This document shows, in pieces, positions 51,657 to 61,049 of a DNA stretch of 64,000 nt; the first letter of the stretch is position 1; every line of letters starts with the position of its first letter. Source of the stretch: Hirschia sp964342355. GTDB taxonomy: Bacteria; Pseudomonadota; Alphaproteobacteria; Caulobacterales; Hyphomonadaceae. The DNA lies in assembly GCA_964342355.1 (NCBI GenBank), contig CAYFFG010000004.1:158022-222021 (forward strand), in the 5' to 3' direction. Both the position numbers and the translations under genes were made by a program. The notes below the pieces were generated by a model. That model ran no database searches. It saw only the letters and a program-made list of their open reading frames with translations, and was not told where the DNA came from.

Positions 51657-53342
51657 TCACATGTTCGGGTAGTTAGGTCCGCCAGCCCCTTCAGGCGTTG
51701 TCCACGTGATGTTCTGGTTTGGGTCTTTAATATCACAAGTCTTACAGTGCACGCAGTTTTGCGAGTTGATCTGGAAGACCTTCTCGCCATCTGGCTGCTC
51801 AACCCATTCATAAACACCAGCAGGGCAATAGCGGTTAGATGGTCCAGCAAATTCACCAAGCTCTGATTGAAGCTGAAGTTCCAGGTCCTTCACCTTTAGG
51901 TGGATCGGCTGATCTTCCTCGTGGTTGGTGAAAGAGTAAGACACGTTCGTCAGCTTATCAAAGGACAGAACGCCGTCTGGCTTTGGATAATCGATTGGCT
52001 TGTATTTTTTAGCTGGCTGCAGACTGGCGGCGTCCGTTTTGCCGTGGCTCAAAGAACCGCCAAACGGCGTAAACGGCGACCAACCGCCAAATAGTGACGT
52101 ACACCAGAGATCAAAACCAAACAGCGGCATGCCAACCCATGTGCCAAACTTTGACCAGAGTGGTTTTGCGTTACGCGCTTTTTTAAGGTCTTTCGCCGCC
52201 CAGCTGTTGTCGAATGCAGTCTGGTATTCCACCAATTCGTCACCCTCGCGACCGGCCTTAATGGCATCAAACGCGGCTTCAGCTGCAAGCATGCCTGTTT
52301 TCATCGCGTTGTGGCTACCCTTGATGCGCGGCACGTTCACAACACCAGCAGAACAACCGATCAGCACACCGCCAGGGAACGTCAGTTTCGGCAGGGATTG
52401 ATACCCCCCCTCGGTGATTGCGCGGGCGCCGTAAGAGATACGCTTTCCGCCCTTGAGGTGTTTTGCAACGTCATCATGATGCTTCATGCGCTGGAATTCA
52501 TCATAAGGAGATATGTATGGGTTTTTGTAATTCAGGTGAACCACAAAACCGACAGCAACATAATTATCACCAAAGTGATAAAGGAAAGACCCACCGCCTG
52601 TTTTGGAATCCAGCGGCCAACCGAATGTATGCTGAACCAGGCCCGGCTTGAAGTTTTCATCTGGCACCTGCCAGAGTTCTTTTAGACCAATACCGAATTT
52701 CTGTGGTTCTTTGCCTTCGCTGAGATTGTAGTCCTCGATGACGCGTTTCGCGAGCGAACCACGCACACCTTCAGCAATCATTACATACTTACCGTTCAGT
52801 TCCATGCCGGGCTCAGCGCCAGGCTTTTCCGTTCCGTCACGGCCAATACCCGCCACACCTGCTACAACACCTTTAATCGTGCCATCTTCACGGTAAGTGA
52901 AATCAGAGGCGGCAAAGCCCGGATAGACTTCCACGCCCAGCGCTTCAGCTTGTTCCGCCAACCAGCGACAAACGTTACCAAGAGAGGCAATGTAGTTGCC
53001 GTGGTTCTTGATCATCGGCGGGAATGCAAATTCTGGAAGGCTGATTGAACCTTCTTCGCCAAGGATTAGGAATTTGTCGCTTTTCACAGCTGTTTCCAGC
53101 GGCGCGCCTTTTTCTTTCCAATCAGGAACCAATTCATCTAGCGCGATCGGATCGATCACAGCACCGGATAGAATGTGTGCGCCTACTTCAGAACCTTTCT
53201 CCAACACGACGACGGAAAGCTCTTCTCCAGTTTCCTGTGCGCGTTGCATCAAACGGATAGCCGCACTCAAGCCGGCCGGTCCGCCGCCAACGATGACGAC
53301 GTCAAAATCCATAGACTCGCGATCGGCTGAGTCGAATGCCAT
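51657..53342 (-). CDS. Electron transfer flavoprotein-ubiquinone oxidoreductase
   Basis: A 561-residue ETF-QO that moves electrons from ETF to ubiquinone during fatty-acid and amino-acid oxidation. The FAD-binding start VVIVGGGPAGLSAAIRLM, the WAEQAE-type region, and the C-terminal [4Fe-4S] ferredoxin-like domain (CPAGVYEW with NCVHCKTCDIKDP) are all seen. The frame begins at 53360, but the ATG at 53342 follows GGGAGAAAGAA and is preferred. Divergent from the uracil-DNA glycosylase; the 90 bases between have no other gene. Confidence 0.95.
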   Translation of the reverse strand: MAFDSADRESMDFDVVIVGGGPAGLSAAIRLMQRAQETGEELSVVVLEKGSEVGAHILSGAVIDPIALDELVPDWKEKGAPLETAVKSDKFLILGEEGSISLPEFAFPPMIKNHGNYIASLGNVCRWLAEQAEALGVEVYPGFAASDFTYREDGTIKGVVAGVAGIGRDGTEKPGAEPGMELNGKYVMIAEGVRGSLAKRVIEDYNLSEGKEPQKFGIGLKELWQVPDENFKPGLVQHTFGWPLDSKTGGGSFLYHFGDNYVAVGFVVHLNYKNPYISPYDEFQRMKHHDDVAKHLKGGKRISYGARAITEGGYQSLPKLTFPGGVLIGCSAGVVNVPRIKGSHNAMKTGMLAAEAAFDAIKAGREGDELVEYQTAFDNSWAAKDLKKARNAKPLWSKFGTWVGMPLFGFDLWCTSLFGGWSPFTPFGGSLSHGKTDAASLQPAKKYKPIDYPKPDGVLSFDKLTNVSYSFTNHEEDQPIHLKVKDLELQLQSELGEFAGPSNRYCPAGVYEWVEQPDGEKVFQINSQNCVHCKTCDIKDPNQNITWTTPEGAGGPNYPNM

Positions 53343-53450
53343 TTCTTTCTCCCGAAACACCTAGCGTGTGTTTGTATTTGTCTACTAAACTGTCTTCGTG
53401 ACGCTTTAGACGTTATTGCACTGCAAAAAAAGAGGCGTATAGATCTCAAA

Positions 53451-54254
53451 ATGTCGCGTTCTCCGCAAGAGTTAGCACTTATGGCGCTTACCGAATGGTG
53501 GGATGACGCCGGTGTGCCGGGAGATATGAGGGTCAAACCGCCTGTTGCTGAGGCTCAGCCAAGCGCCCCCACATTCACCAAGAAACCTGATGAACCGCAG
53601 AAAGTTGAGCCGCGCCGCCTCAGAATCGACCCCATTCGTGAAGCGACAAAACTTGCCGCCTCTGCTGATTCGCCTATCACGCTAAAAAATGCTGTGTCCG
53701 GCTTTAATGGATGTGACCTAAAGCTGACAGCGCGTAACACGGTTCTTTTTGACGGCGCACCAAACGCCGACATCATGTTGATCGGCGAAGCGCCCGGCGT
53801 GGATGAGGACAAACAGGGTAAGCCTTTTGTCGGTCGGTCCGGTCAATTGCTCGACCGCATGTTTGCAACAATCAGCCACAATCGTCAGACATCGCTTTAT
53901 ATTACCAATGTCTTGCCATGGCGTCCGCCTGGCAACCGTGATCCTTCCCCTGATGAGATTGCTGTGTGTAAACCATTTCTTGAGAGACAAATCGAACTGG
54001 TTTCGCCAAAACTGATTGTGACTGTAGGTCGAATTTCAACACAGGCGGTGCTTGGCGGCACGCAGTCTATTCTTAAAGTGCGTGGTAAGCAGATGACATA
54101 CAGGCAGCCAAGTCTTGGCGCAGATCTGCCCTGTATCCCCTTTTTGCATCCAGCTTACATACTTCGCCGTCCTGCAGAAAAATCAAAAGCATGGCGTGAT
54201 CTTCTGATTATCGACAAAATCGCTAGTGAACTTGGCGCGCAGAAGGCGAAATAA
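53451..54254 (+). CDS. Uracil-DNA glycosylase, family 4/5-like
   Basis: A 267-residue enzyme that removes uracil from DNA. The catalytic core has LIGEAPGVDEDKQGKPFVGR, of which GEAPGVDED is the signature, then LLDRMFATI, YITNVLPWRPPGNRDPSP and FLHPAYILR. The Cys that family 4 enzymes use for the iron-sulfur cluster are partly missing: only one Cys (GCDLKLTA) is kept at the N-terminal site, as in many alphaproteobacterial members. The N-terminal 80 residues are a Pro/Lys-rich extension. Confidence 0.88.
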   Translation: MSRSPQELALMALTEWWDDAGVPGDMRVKPPVAEAQPSAPTFTKKPDEPQKVEPRRLRIDPIREATKLAASADSPITLKNAVSGFNGCDLKLTARNTVLFDGAPNADIMLIGEAPGVDEDKQGKPFVGRSGQLLDRMFATISHNRQTSLYITNVLPWRPPGNRDPSPDEIAVCKPFLERQIELVSPKLIVTVGRISTQAVLGGTQSILKVRGKQMTYRQPSLGADLPCIPFLHPAYILRRPAEKSKAWRDLLIIDKIASELGAQKAK

Positions 54255-54265
54255 TCTCTCCAGTC

Positions 54266-55981
54266 TTAAGCGACCTTACCTCTTTGTGTCACATACACCT
54301 GAGACAATGACTGGTGCAGCATGGTCCAATCAAATGGCTTTGCGAGCACATCATCAAATCCAGCTTCTTGGCATTTTGTGTAAGCTGTTTGTGTGGTATC
54401 CGCACTGCATGCGATCAGACGCGTCGAGGAGGTGTATTTTCTGACCTCTCGCGCAACCTCGAACCCGCTTTTGATCGGCATGTGTAGATCTAGCACAATA
54501 ACGTCAAATGAGTGCTGGCGCGCAGCCTCAAGCGCTTCTTCGCCATTTCCCGCCAAAGTGACCTCACATCCCCAGGAATGCAGCACTTTTTCAAGGATGA
54601 ACCGGTTCTGAGCGTTATCATCAGCAACAAGCAGTTGAATGCCATCCAAACCGTCTGCTGAAACATCCTGAAGTTTTGTCGGCTCAATAGGCTCTGGGTC
54701 TTTTTTAGGTGTAGCAACCCAACTGTCGTCGACAGGTTGAACCGGAATCTCAATCTCGACACGTGTTCCGTATCCAGGCGAAGAACTGACGCTGACGCTG
54801 CCGCCCATTCGTTCAGTCAGTTGCTTGACCATTGTCATGCCAATCCCGGTGCCCTGATCGGCGCGCTCTTCTTCATCATGAGATTGCTCAAACGGCTCGA
54901 ACAGACGTTCAAGTTGCTCCGGCGTCATCCCCACGCCAGTATCATTGATAGCAACCGTCAGCTGACATCCTGACTCACTCTTAGTTAGCTCAAGATCACA
55001 AGACACTTCGCCAGCCTGTGTGAATTTCATTGCGTTATGGATGACGTTAAACAGGATCTGGCGCAGCCGTTTAGGATCTGACGTAATTTGTTCGCACAGG
55101 CTTTCGTGGATATTCATGCGTGCATTGAAGGTAAGCGCTTTGCTCTCAGCGACCACACTAAAATGCCTGCGCAAGCGATCCATCAACTCGCTTAAATCCA
55201 TTTGTTGATGAGAAATATGCAAGCCGCCCGCTTCGACTTTCGCGCTATCAAGAGATTCATTGAGCAACTGGTGCAGATCGGACGCGCTAGACCAGATTGT
55301 CCGCAACAGCGTGCGTTCTTCCTGAGCTTCCGGTGTTTGTAGTTGAGAGCGGTTGAGTTTGTTGATCAGCATATCCGCCGCGCCCAGAATGCCTGTAATC
55401 GGCGTACGTAGTTCGTGACTTAAGGAAGACAAAAAACGAGACTTGGCGTTGAAAGCGCGCGAGGCTTCCATCCGCAAGTTTGTTTCTTCCTGCGCCATGA
55501 TCAAAAGTTTGAGTTCGCTTTCCACTTGATCAGCAAAGCATCGCAGCATTGAACGCTCTGACTGGGTCAGCTTTCGCGGCGCCACACCTCCAATGATCAG
55601 CGCGCCGCAGGCGAATCCACTCGGGTCGTGGATCGTGGCTGACGCCGAAAAGCGAATACTTGGCACTCCCTCAACAATGGGAAGATCAAAATAAGCTGGA
55701 TCAACTTTTGCGTCATTGACCTCATACACTTCGGCATCACCTTCAGCGTGCATCAGAGGAGCCATGCCTTGAGCAACCGTGTCGTCTCCAAGACCAACAT
55801 CATTACGCGCCCAATACCTCTGGCCATTCAAGAGGGTAATCAGCGCAATGTTAGGGGTAAGTGTCTGCGACACGAGCCAGCAGATCCGATGAAACGCCTC
55901 ACTCGCTGTGGTGTCCAAAACACCTGATGAGAGCACGCTTTTTAAAGCTGAGGATTCTTCGCTTTCGATTGGCGCGAACAT
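54266..55981 (-). CDS. Cytoplasmic GAF-type hybrid histidine kinase/response regulator
   Basis: A 571-residue hybrid kinase with no membrane segment. Residues 10-150 look like a GAF-type sensor (LLNGQRYWARNDVG, GALIIGG). HisKA has the phospho-acceptor His189 (SLSHELRTPITG); the ATPase has VIHNAMKFT, DTGVGMTPEQ and GTGIGMTMVK. A C-terminal receiver has the acceptor Asp498 in IVLDLHMPIKSG. The frame opens at a TTG (56002), but the ATG at 55981 follows GGGTGG and starts MFAPIES. Converges with the uracil glycosylase gene. Confidence 0.9.
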   Translation of the reverse strand: MFAPIESEESSALKSVLSSGVLDTTASEAFHRICWLVSQTLTPNIALITLLNGQRYWARNDVGLGDDTVAQGMAPLMHAEGDAEVYEVNDAKVDPAYFDLPIVEGVPSIRFSASATIHDPSGFACGALIIGGVAPRKLTQSERSMLRCFADQVESELKLLIMAQEETNLRMEASRAFNAKSRFLSSLSHELRTPITGILGAADMLINKLNRSQLQTPEAQEERTLLRTIWSSASDLHQLLNESLDSAKVEAGGLHISHQQMDLSELMDRLRRHFSVVAESKALTFNARMNIHESLCEQITSDPKRLRQILFNVIHNAMKFTQAGEVSCDLELTKSESGCQLTVAINDTGVGMTPEQLERLFEPFEQSHDEEERADQGTGIGMTMVKQLTERMGGSVSVSSSPGYGTRVEIEIPVQPVDDSWVATPKKDPEPIEPTKLQDVSADGLDGIQLLVADDNAQNRFILEKVLHSWGCEVTLAGNGEEALEAARQHSFDVIVLDLHMPIKSGFEVAREVRKYTSSTRLIACSADTTQTAYTKCQEAGFDDVLAKPFDWTMLHQSLSQVYVTQRGKVA

Positions 55982-56150
55982 CAAATAACCACCCCATCCC
56001 AACCCTGCTTTTTGGCAGATTTTCTCGTCAAAGTTGTTCTCAACGGCTGGAATTTAGCAGAAAGAGGCAAAAACTTACTTAACAGCAACAATTGTTCACG
56101 ACCGTGCGAACAGGCTAGCTAATTTAGACACATCAGATAATTTCAAGCCT

Positions 56151-56837
56151 ATGACTCGCGCCGACCTATCCATCGTTATTCCGACGCTCAACGCGCAGGC
56201 ACACCTGCCGCGCTGTCTAGATGCGCTCAGTTCCGGATTAATGGCTGGTCTGATCAAAGAAGTCGTGATTGTCGACGGCGGCTCTACTGACGAAACTATC
56301 ACACTAGCGGGATTGGCAGGATGTCGCATTATTTCATCTCCCAAAGCTGGTCGAGGAAGACAGTTGCGGGTCGGCGCATCCAACGCCAAAGCTGAGTGGT
56401 TGTTGTTTCTGCACGCAGATTCAACATTAGAACCCGACTGGGTAAAAGATGTGGCTGCGCACATGTACTTTCCGCAATTCGCAGCTTCCTTCACTTTGGC
56501 TTACGATAGCCCGACACCTGAAGCGCGTTGGCTGGAAAAGCGGGCGGCGCTACGTGTCAAAACACTTGGCCTGCCGTACGGAGACCAGGGTCTTATCATT
56601 CATCGCGACCTTTACGAGGAAGTCGGCGGATTTGAAGACGTGCCTTTAATGGAGGACGTATCAATCATACGCCGAATTGGTCGGCATCGCTTGAAACATT
56701 TTCAAACACGCGCGATTACATCTGGCGACAAATATGCACGAGATGGCTGGCGCAAACGCGCATGGCGCAATGCAATATTGCTCGCGCGATATTATCTTGG
56801 CGCAAGCCCCGAAAAACTAGCTCAGTCATATGACTAA
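56151..56837 (+). CDS. Family 2 glycosyltransferase (TIGR04283 type)
   Basis: A 228-residue GT-A glycosyltransferase: SIVIPTLNAQAHLPRCLDAL start, VIVDGGSTDETI with the metal/nucleotide-binding Asp, and GRGRQLRVGASNAKAEWLLF, a strong match to TIGR04283. Members are labelled arsenosugar glycosyltransferase but most genomes lack arsenic genes; none are seen here. It overlaps the TIGR04282-type gene by eight bases. Sugar donor and acceptor unknown. Confidence 0.82.
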   Translation: MTRADLSIVIPTLNAQAHLPRCLDALSSGLMAGLIKEVVIVDGGSTDETITLAGLAGCRIISSPKAGRGRQLRVGASNAKAEWLLFLHADSTLEPDWVKDVAAHMYFPQFAASFTLAYDSPTPEARWLEKRAALRVKTLGLPYGDQGLIIHRDLYEEVGGFEDVPLMEDVSIIRRIGRHRLKHFQTRAITSGDKYARDGWRKRAWRNAILLARYYLGASPEKLAQSYD

Positions 56838-57438
56838 CGGCACGCTTTTAGTTTTCGCCAAGTCTCCGCGAATGGGAACAGCCAAGACGCGCCTTGCACG
56901 TGACATTGGTCCTGTTGAAGCCCTGCGACTGAACAGGACATGCCATGCTCGCGCCATGAAAGCCGCCGCGCCTGATACATGGCGCACCCGCTTATGTATT
57001 GCGCCTGACAATGATATCAGTGCGCATCACGGGCATTTATGGCCAACACATTTTGAACGCGTTCCACAAGGCAAGGGCGATCTAGGCGATCGGCTGAGAA
57101 GAGCTTTTCAAACTGCGCCTCCTGGCCCTGTTATTGTTGTCGGCGTAGATGCGCCTGACATCAGCGCCGCACTCATCAAGCAAGCTTTCAAGACCCTCAA
57201 AAGGGCCGATGCTGTATTTGGTCCTGCGGTTGATGGCGGTTTTTGGCTCTTCGGCGCCTCGCGGACTTTGAGACGCAGTTTTTTGTCTTTTTCACCCGTC
57301 AGATGGTCAAGCAAGCACGCACTCTCAGACTTGAAAGCGACTTTTCCAAAAACGACCCGTATTGAGTACATTTCAACACTGGTTGACCTTGACGATATCG
57401 ACGCGTTGAAGCGTTGGAAAAACAACAAGAAAGCGTAG
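56830..57438 (+). CDS. DUF2064/TIGR04282 family nucleotidyltransferase-like protein
   Basis: A 202-residue GT-A-type protein: LVFAKSPRMGTAKTRLARDI is the N-terminal signature of the TIGR04282/DUF2064 family (CofC-like), and GVDAPDISAALIKQAF and PAVDGGFWLFG follow. It overlaps the TIGR04283 gene and likely works with it; the two form a widespread pair of unknown product. Substrate unknown. Confidence 0.85.
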   Translation: MTNGTLLVFAKSPRMGTAKTRLARDIGPVEALRLNRTCHARAMKAAAPDTWRTRLCIAPDNDISAHHGHLWPTHFERVPQGKGDLGDRLRRAFQTAPPGPVIVVGVDAPDISAALIKQAFKTLKRADAVFGPAVDGGFWLFGASRTLRRSFLSFSPVRWSSKHALSDLKATFPKTTRIEYISTLVDLDDIDALKRWKNNKKA

Positions 57439-57559
57439 CCAGCTCACCAAAAACACAAACAAACGGTTAATTTATACCCCTCAAGAGCTTTGTGTTCTTC
57501 TTTTGTTCTGTTATTGTTCCCGCTCCTGTGGAAAGTTTACCCTAAGAGCAGATGAACGA

Positions 57560-58726
57560 ATGACGAACAGACAATTTAAGCACCCCCGCAAACCTAACCG
57601 TCATGATGATTCAGAGACTGAAAATCCATTCTCGCCAGATGCAGTCGGCTGGTCACCGGTTTCCAGCGTAGCCCGTGGGCGTGGCGCACAATCAAATGCC
57701 TCAGGTAAGTTTGAGCCTTATGGTCGTATCCCATTTGACGACGGCTGGAGTGGTCTGGAGATGGACATAACGCCACTGCGAACAGAAACCATCCCAGAAA
57801 AGCCAAAAAAAGCGATTACTTATAATTCTTCGCCCGACATTTCCTTTGATCGTACAGTCAACCCTTATAAAGGGTGCGAGCATGGCTGCATCTACTGCTA
57901 TGCGCGCCCCACTCATACCTATTCTGGTTTGTCCGCGGGATTAGATTTTGAAAGTCGGATTTTCATTAAACCCAACGTGCCTGATCTTTTAAGACAAGAA
58001 TTATCTCGTCCACGTTATCGCCCTCGTATGCTTGTGTTGGGCGGCGACACAGACATTTATCAGCCAATCGAACGTGAGCTGGAAATCACACGCAAAATTC
58101 TCAAAGTCCTGCAAAGCGCCAATCATCCATTTTCTTTTGTCACTAAATCAGCGCTTGTTTTGCGTGATTTGGACATTCTTGCGCCAATGGCTGAACAGGG
58201 ACTTGTGCGTGCCTGCGTGTCTTTGACATCGCTTGACAATCGTCTGTCTCGCACGATGGAACCTCGAGCCGCCGCTCCTCACCGCCGCCTGGACGTTATC
58301 AGACAACTCACGCAAGCAGGTGTTCCTGTCACCGTGATGACCGCCCCTATCATTCCCAGTATCAACGACATGGAGATTGAAAGGCTAATAGAGGCCGCCA
58401 ATGATGTTGGCGCAGATACGGCCCGTTATGTGCTTTTACGCCTCCCTCTTGAAATTGCGAACCTGTTTGAAGAGTGGTTGGACACGTATTTCAAGGATCG
58501 CAAATCCAAAATCATGCGCTTAATGCGCGACATGCGTGGCGGATCAGCTTACCAATCTGAATTCAATTTACGCCAAACAGGATCAGGCCCATATGCCGAC
58601 CTTATTGCGCATCGATTTAAGACTGCAGCAAAACGAGTGGGGTTAAATCAGCGCTCAACACCGCTTCGAACTGACCTCTTTTGCCCACCGCTTCCTGATA
58701 GCAACCAACAATTGGATCTTTTTTAG
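57560..58726 (+). CDS. PA0069 family radical SAM protein
   Basis: A 388-residue radical SAM protein of the spore-photolyase-like PA0069 family. The cluster motif CxxxCxYC is seen as GCEHGCIYCYARPTH (Cys at about residues 109, 113, 116). SLTSLDNRLSRTMEPRAAAP is typical of the family core. Function of the family is unknown. The frame is open from 57503; ATG 57560 is chosen, giving MTNRQFKHP, with a weak ribosome site. Precedes ccrM by about 180 bases; not ArsS-like, so it does not make an arsenosugar pathway with the pair upstream. Confidence 0.88.
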   Translation: MTNRQFKHPRKPNRHDDSETENPFSPDAVGWSPVSSVARGRGAQSNASGKFEPYGRIPFDDGWSGLEMDITPLRTETIPEKPKKAITYNSSPDISFDRTVNPYKGCEHGCIYCYARPTHTYSGLSAGLDFESRIFIKPNVPDLLRQELSRPRYRPRMLVLGGDTDIYQPIERELEITRKILKVLQSANHPFSFVTKSALVLRDLDILAPMAEQGLVRACVSLTSLDNRLSRTMEPRAAAPHRRLDVIRQLTQAGVPVTVMTAPIIPSINDMEIERLIEAANDVGADTARYVLLRLPLEIANLFEEWLDTYFKDRKSKIMRLMRDMRGGSAYQSEFNLRQTGSGPYADLIAHRFKTAAKRVGLNQRSTPLRTDLFCPPLPDSNQQLDLF

Positions 58727-58727
58727 T

Positions 58728-58876
58728 GATTCAGCCCTCCTTTAAGAGATTGACTCATCCATTTGGAAACACTCGTGATTTTCCCATTCGTTAACTTAAC
58801 GGTAACTCAAATTCTTACGAACCCATTGGAGTCGTTAGGTTTTTTTAACCAGAGCACGGCTTCCTAGTAGCGAATC
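58728..58876 (+). promoter_or_regulatory. ccrM leader with four GANTC sites and a CtrA-like box
   Basis: The 179-base region 58727-58905 before ccrM contains GANTC at 58728 (GATTC), 58752 (GACTC), 58829 (GAGTC) and 58872 (GAATC), against about 0.7 expected by chance. TTAA-CTTAACG-GTAAC at 58791-58806 is one base off the CtrA consensus. In Caulobacter, ccrM is switched on by CtrA from a promoter affected by its own methylation, so this leader fits that model. Confidence 0.7.
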
Positions 58877-58905
58877 ACTTATTCGCTCTAGGAGTTCAAA
58901 CACAC

Positions 58906-59997
58906 ATGTCGAAGCTGGATTTTCCCAAGGACCATATCCTTATCGGCGACTGCATTGAATTGATGAATGCGTTGCCCGAAAAGTCCGTCGACCTAGTGTT
59001 TGCTGACCCACCATATAACCTTCAGCTCGGTGGCGACCTCGTTCGACCAGATAATTCCAAAGTCGATGCGGTTGACGATGAATGGGATCAGTTTGCCTCT
59101 TTCGAAGCATATGACAATTTTACGCGTGAATGGCTGACTGCCGCCAAACGCGTTCTGAAAGATGATGGCGCGATCTGGGTAATTGGTTCCTACCACAATA
59201 TTTTCCGTGTCGGCTCACAGCTCCAGGATCTTGGATATTGGATACTCAATGATGTGATCTGGACCAAATCCAACCCTATGCCAAACTTCAAAGGCACACG
59301 CTTTACCAATGCGCACGAAACGCTGATCTGGGCGACAAAGACAAAAGAGCAGAAGAAATACACCTTCAATTATGATGCGCTTAAAACAGCAAATGATGAT
59401 GTTCAGATGCGCTCAGACTGGACAATTCCTATTTGTTCTGGCGGCGAACGCTTGAAAGACACGGCGGGGCGCAAGGCTCATCCGACGCAGAAACCAGAGG
59501 CACTGCTTCATCGCGTAATACTCGCGACCACCAAACAAGGCGACACTGTTTTGGATCCTTTCTTCGGAACAGGAACAACAGGTGCAGTCGCAAAAATGCT
59601 CGGTCGCCATTTCATCGGCCTGGAACGTGAAGAAGATTACGCAGCTGTCGCTCAAGCCCGCATAGACAATGTGCGTAAAGCTAACGATGCCGACCTGCAG
59701 GTAACTAAGTCCAAAAAAGCTGAACCACGTGTCCCTTTTGGCGCCTTAATCGAACAAGGTTTTTTACGCCCTGGCGATCAACTTTATTGCGCAAAAGAGC
59801 GTCACATCGCACGCGTGCGCGCAGACGGTTCGCTTGCTAATGGCGATACTACCGGGTCAATCCATCGTTTGGGCGCTCAAGTCCAAAATGCGCCATCTTG
59901 TAATGGTTGGACCTTCTGGCACTATAAATCAGACCAAGGCTTAGCCCCTATTGATCTGCTCCGTCGGAAATTCCGCGCAGAAATGGGACTCAATTAG
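58906..59997 (+). CDS. ccrM: Cell-cycle-regulated DNA adenine methyltransferase CcrM
   Basis: A 363-residue beta-class adenine-N6 methyltransferase that modifies GANTC. DPPY is in VFADPPYNLQL (residues 34-37), and the SAM-binding FxGxG motif is in DPFFGTGTTGAVAKMLGRHF (key FFGTGTTG). The C-terminal 90 residues form the CcrM-specific extension. Caulobacter CcrM has 358 residues, so length fits. It is transcribed from the leader at 58728. HtpX follows on the same strand. Confidence 0.96.
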   Translation: MSKLDFPKDHILIGDCIELMNALPEKSVDLVFADPPYNLQLGGDLVRPDNSKVDAVDDEWDQFASFEAYDNFTREWLTAAKRVLKDDGAIWVIGSYHNIFRVGSQLQDLGYWILNDVIWTKSNPMPNFKGTRFTNAHETLIWATKTKEQKKYTFNYDALKTANDDVQMRSDWTIPICSGGERLKDTAGRKAHPTQKPEALLHRVILATTKQGDTVLDPFFGTGTTGAVAKMLGRHFIGLEREEDYAAVAQARIDNVRKANDADLQVTKSKKAEPRVPFGALIEQGFLRPGDQLYCAKERHIARVRADGSLANGDTTGSIHRLGAQVQNAPSCNGWTFWHYKSDQGLAPIDLLRRKFRAEMGLN

Positions 59998-60070
59998 CCC
60001 CAATCTTGCCAAAACACATTTGTATCCTACCTGATATTCGGGGCTTTGTTTAAGGCTTGAACAGGAACAA

Positions 60071-61036
60071 ATGAATTTGAACCATCTTCGCACTTTTGCG
60101 CTACTTGCAGGGCTGATGGCTTTGTTTGTTGGCGTTGGATATCTCATCGGCGGACCAACTGGTATGGTGATCGCGCTTGTGATCGCTGGTGTGATGAATG
60201 TTATAAGCTACTGGAACGCCGACAAAATTGTCTTGTCCATGTATGGCGCAAAAGAAGTGGGGGCAGATCACCTTAACCCGGTGATCGCCGCCTATGTCGC
60301 CGATGTGATAGAAATGGCCGAAAACGCAGGCATGCCACGCCCGCGCATTACAATCATCGAAAATGATCAACCAAACGCTTTTGCAACCGGGCGCGATCCA
60401 AAACATGCGGCAGTCGCAGCCACAACCGGGCTCCTCACACGCTTAAATCGTCGCGAAGTGCGCGGGGTTATGGGACATGAGCTAGCGCATGTGCGTAACC
60501 GCGACACCTTGACGATGACCATTACAGCCACGATTGCCGGCGCCATTTCAGCACTTGCGAACTTCGCTCTGTTCTTTGGCGGCAACAGAGATCGTGCAGG
60601 TGGAATTATTGGCACACTTGCGCTCATGATTCTGGCTCCACTAGCTGCCAGCTTGGTTCAAATGGCGATCAGTCGCGCCCGCGAATACAAAGCTGACGCA
60701 GGAGGCGCGGAAATCTCAGGCGACCCTCAGGCGTTAGCGTCTGCGCTGGAAAAAATTGACCGCATGGCGCATTCAGGCCGCGTAAATGAACAGGCTGAAC
60801 GGAATCCAGCCACAGCGCACATGTTCATCATCAATCCGCTTAATGGAAAAGGCGCTGACAATCTTTTTTCAACGCACCCGAACACGCAAAACCGTGTTGC
60901 AGCACTTATGGAAATTGTCGGCCGCAAAGTTAGTCCAACCCGACCGTCGCCAACACCAAACAAAGAAGCGTTAGTTACGACTCCGTGGGCAAAAGCCTCC
61001 CCAAAACGTCGACGGAAAAGCGGTCCTTGGAGTTAA
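60071..61036 (+). CDS. htpX: Membrane metalloprotease HtpX
   Basis: A 321-residue M48 protease that degrades misfolded membrane proteins. The zinc motif HELAH stands at 136-140 with Glu205 (SRAREYKAD) as the third ligand. Four helices: about residues 8-27, 31-47, 146-170 and 182-202. The ribosome site AGGAAC precedes the ATG. Its intact motif gives a direct internal reference for the mutated one in the gene at 17862. Confidence 0.95.
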   Translation: MNLNHLRTFALLAGLMALFVGVGYLIGGPTGMVIALVIAGVMNVISYWNADKIVLSMYGAKEVGADHLNPVIAAYVADVIEMAENAGMPRPRITIIENDQPNAFATGRDPKHAAVAATTGLLTRLNRREVRGVMGHELAHVRNRDTLTMTITATIAGAISALANFALFFGGNRDRAGGIIGTLALMILAPLAASLVQMAISRAREYKADAGGAEISGDPQALASALEKIDRMAHSGRVNEQAERNPATAHMFIINPLNGKGADNLFSTHPNTQNRVAALMEIVGRKVSPTRPSPTPNKEALVTTPWAKASPKRRRKSGPWS

Positions 61037-61049
61037 GAAACGCACATGA

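Noticed and set aside
58830..58860. Second CtrA-like site TTAGG-T7-AACC near ccrM
   Set aside because: Spacing is N6 or mismatched; the half-sites do not fit TTAA-N7-TTAA.
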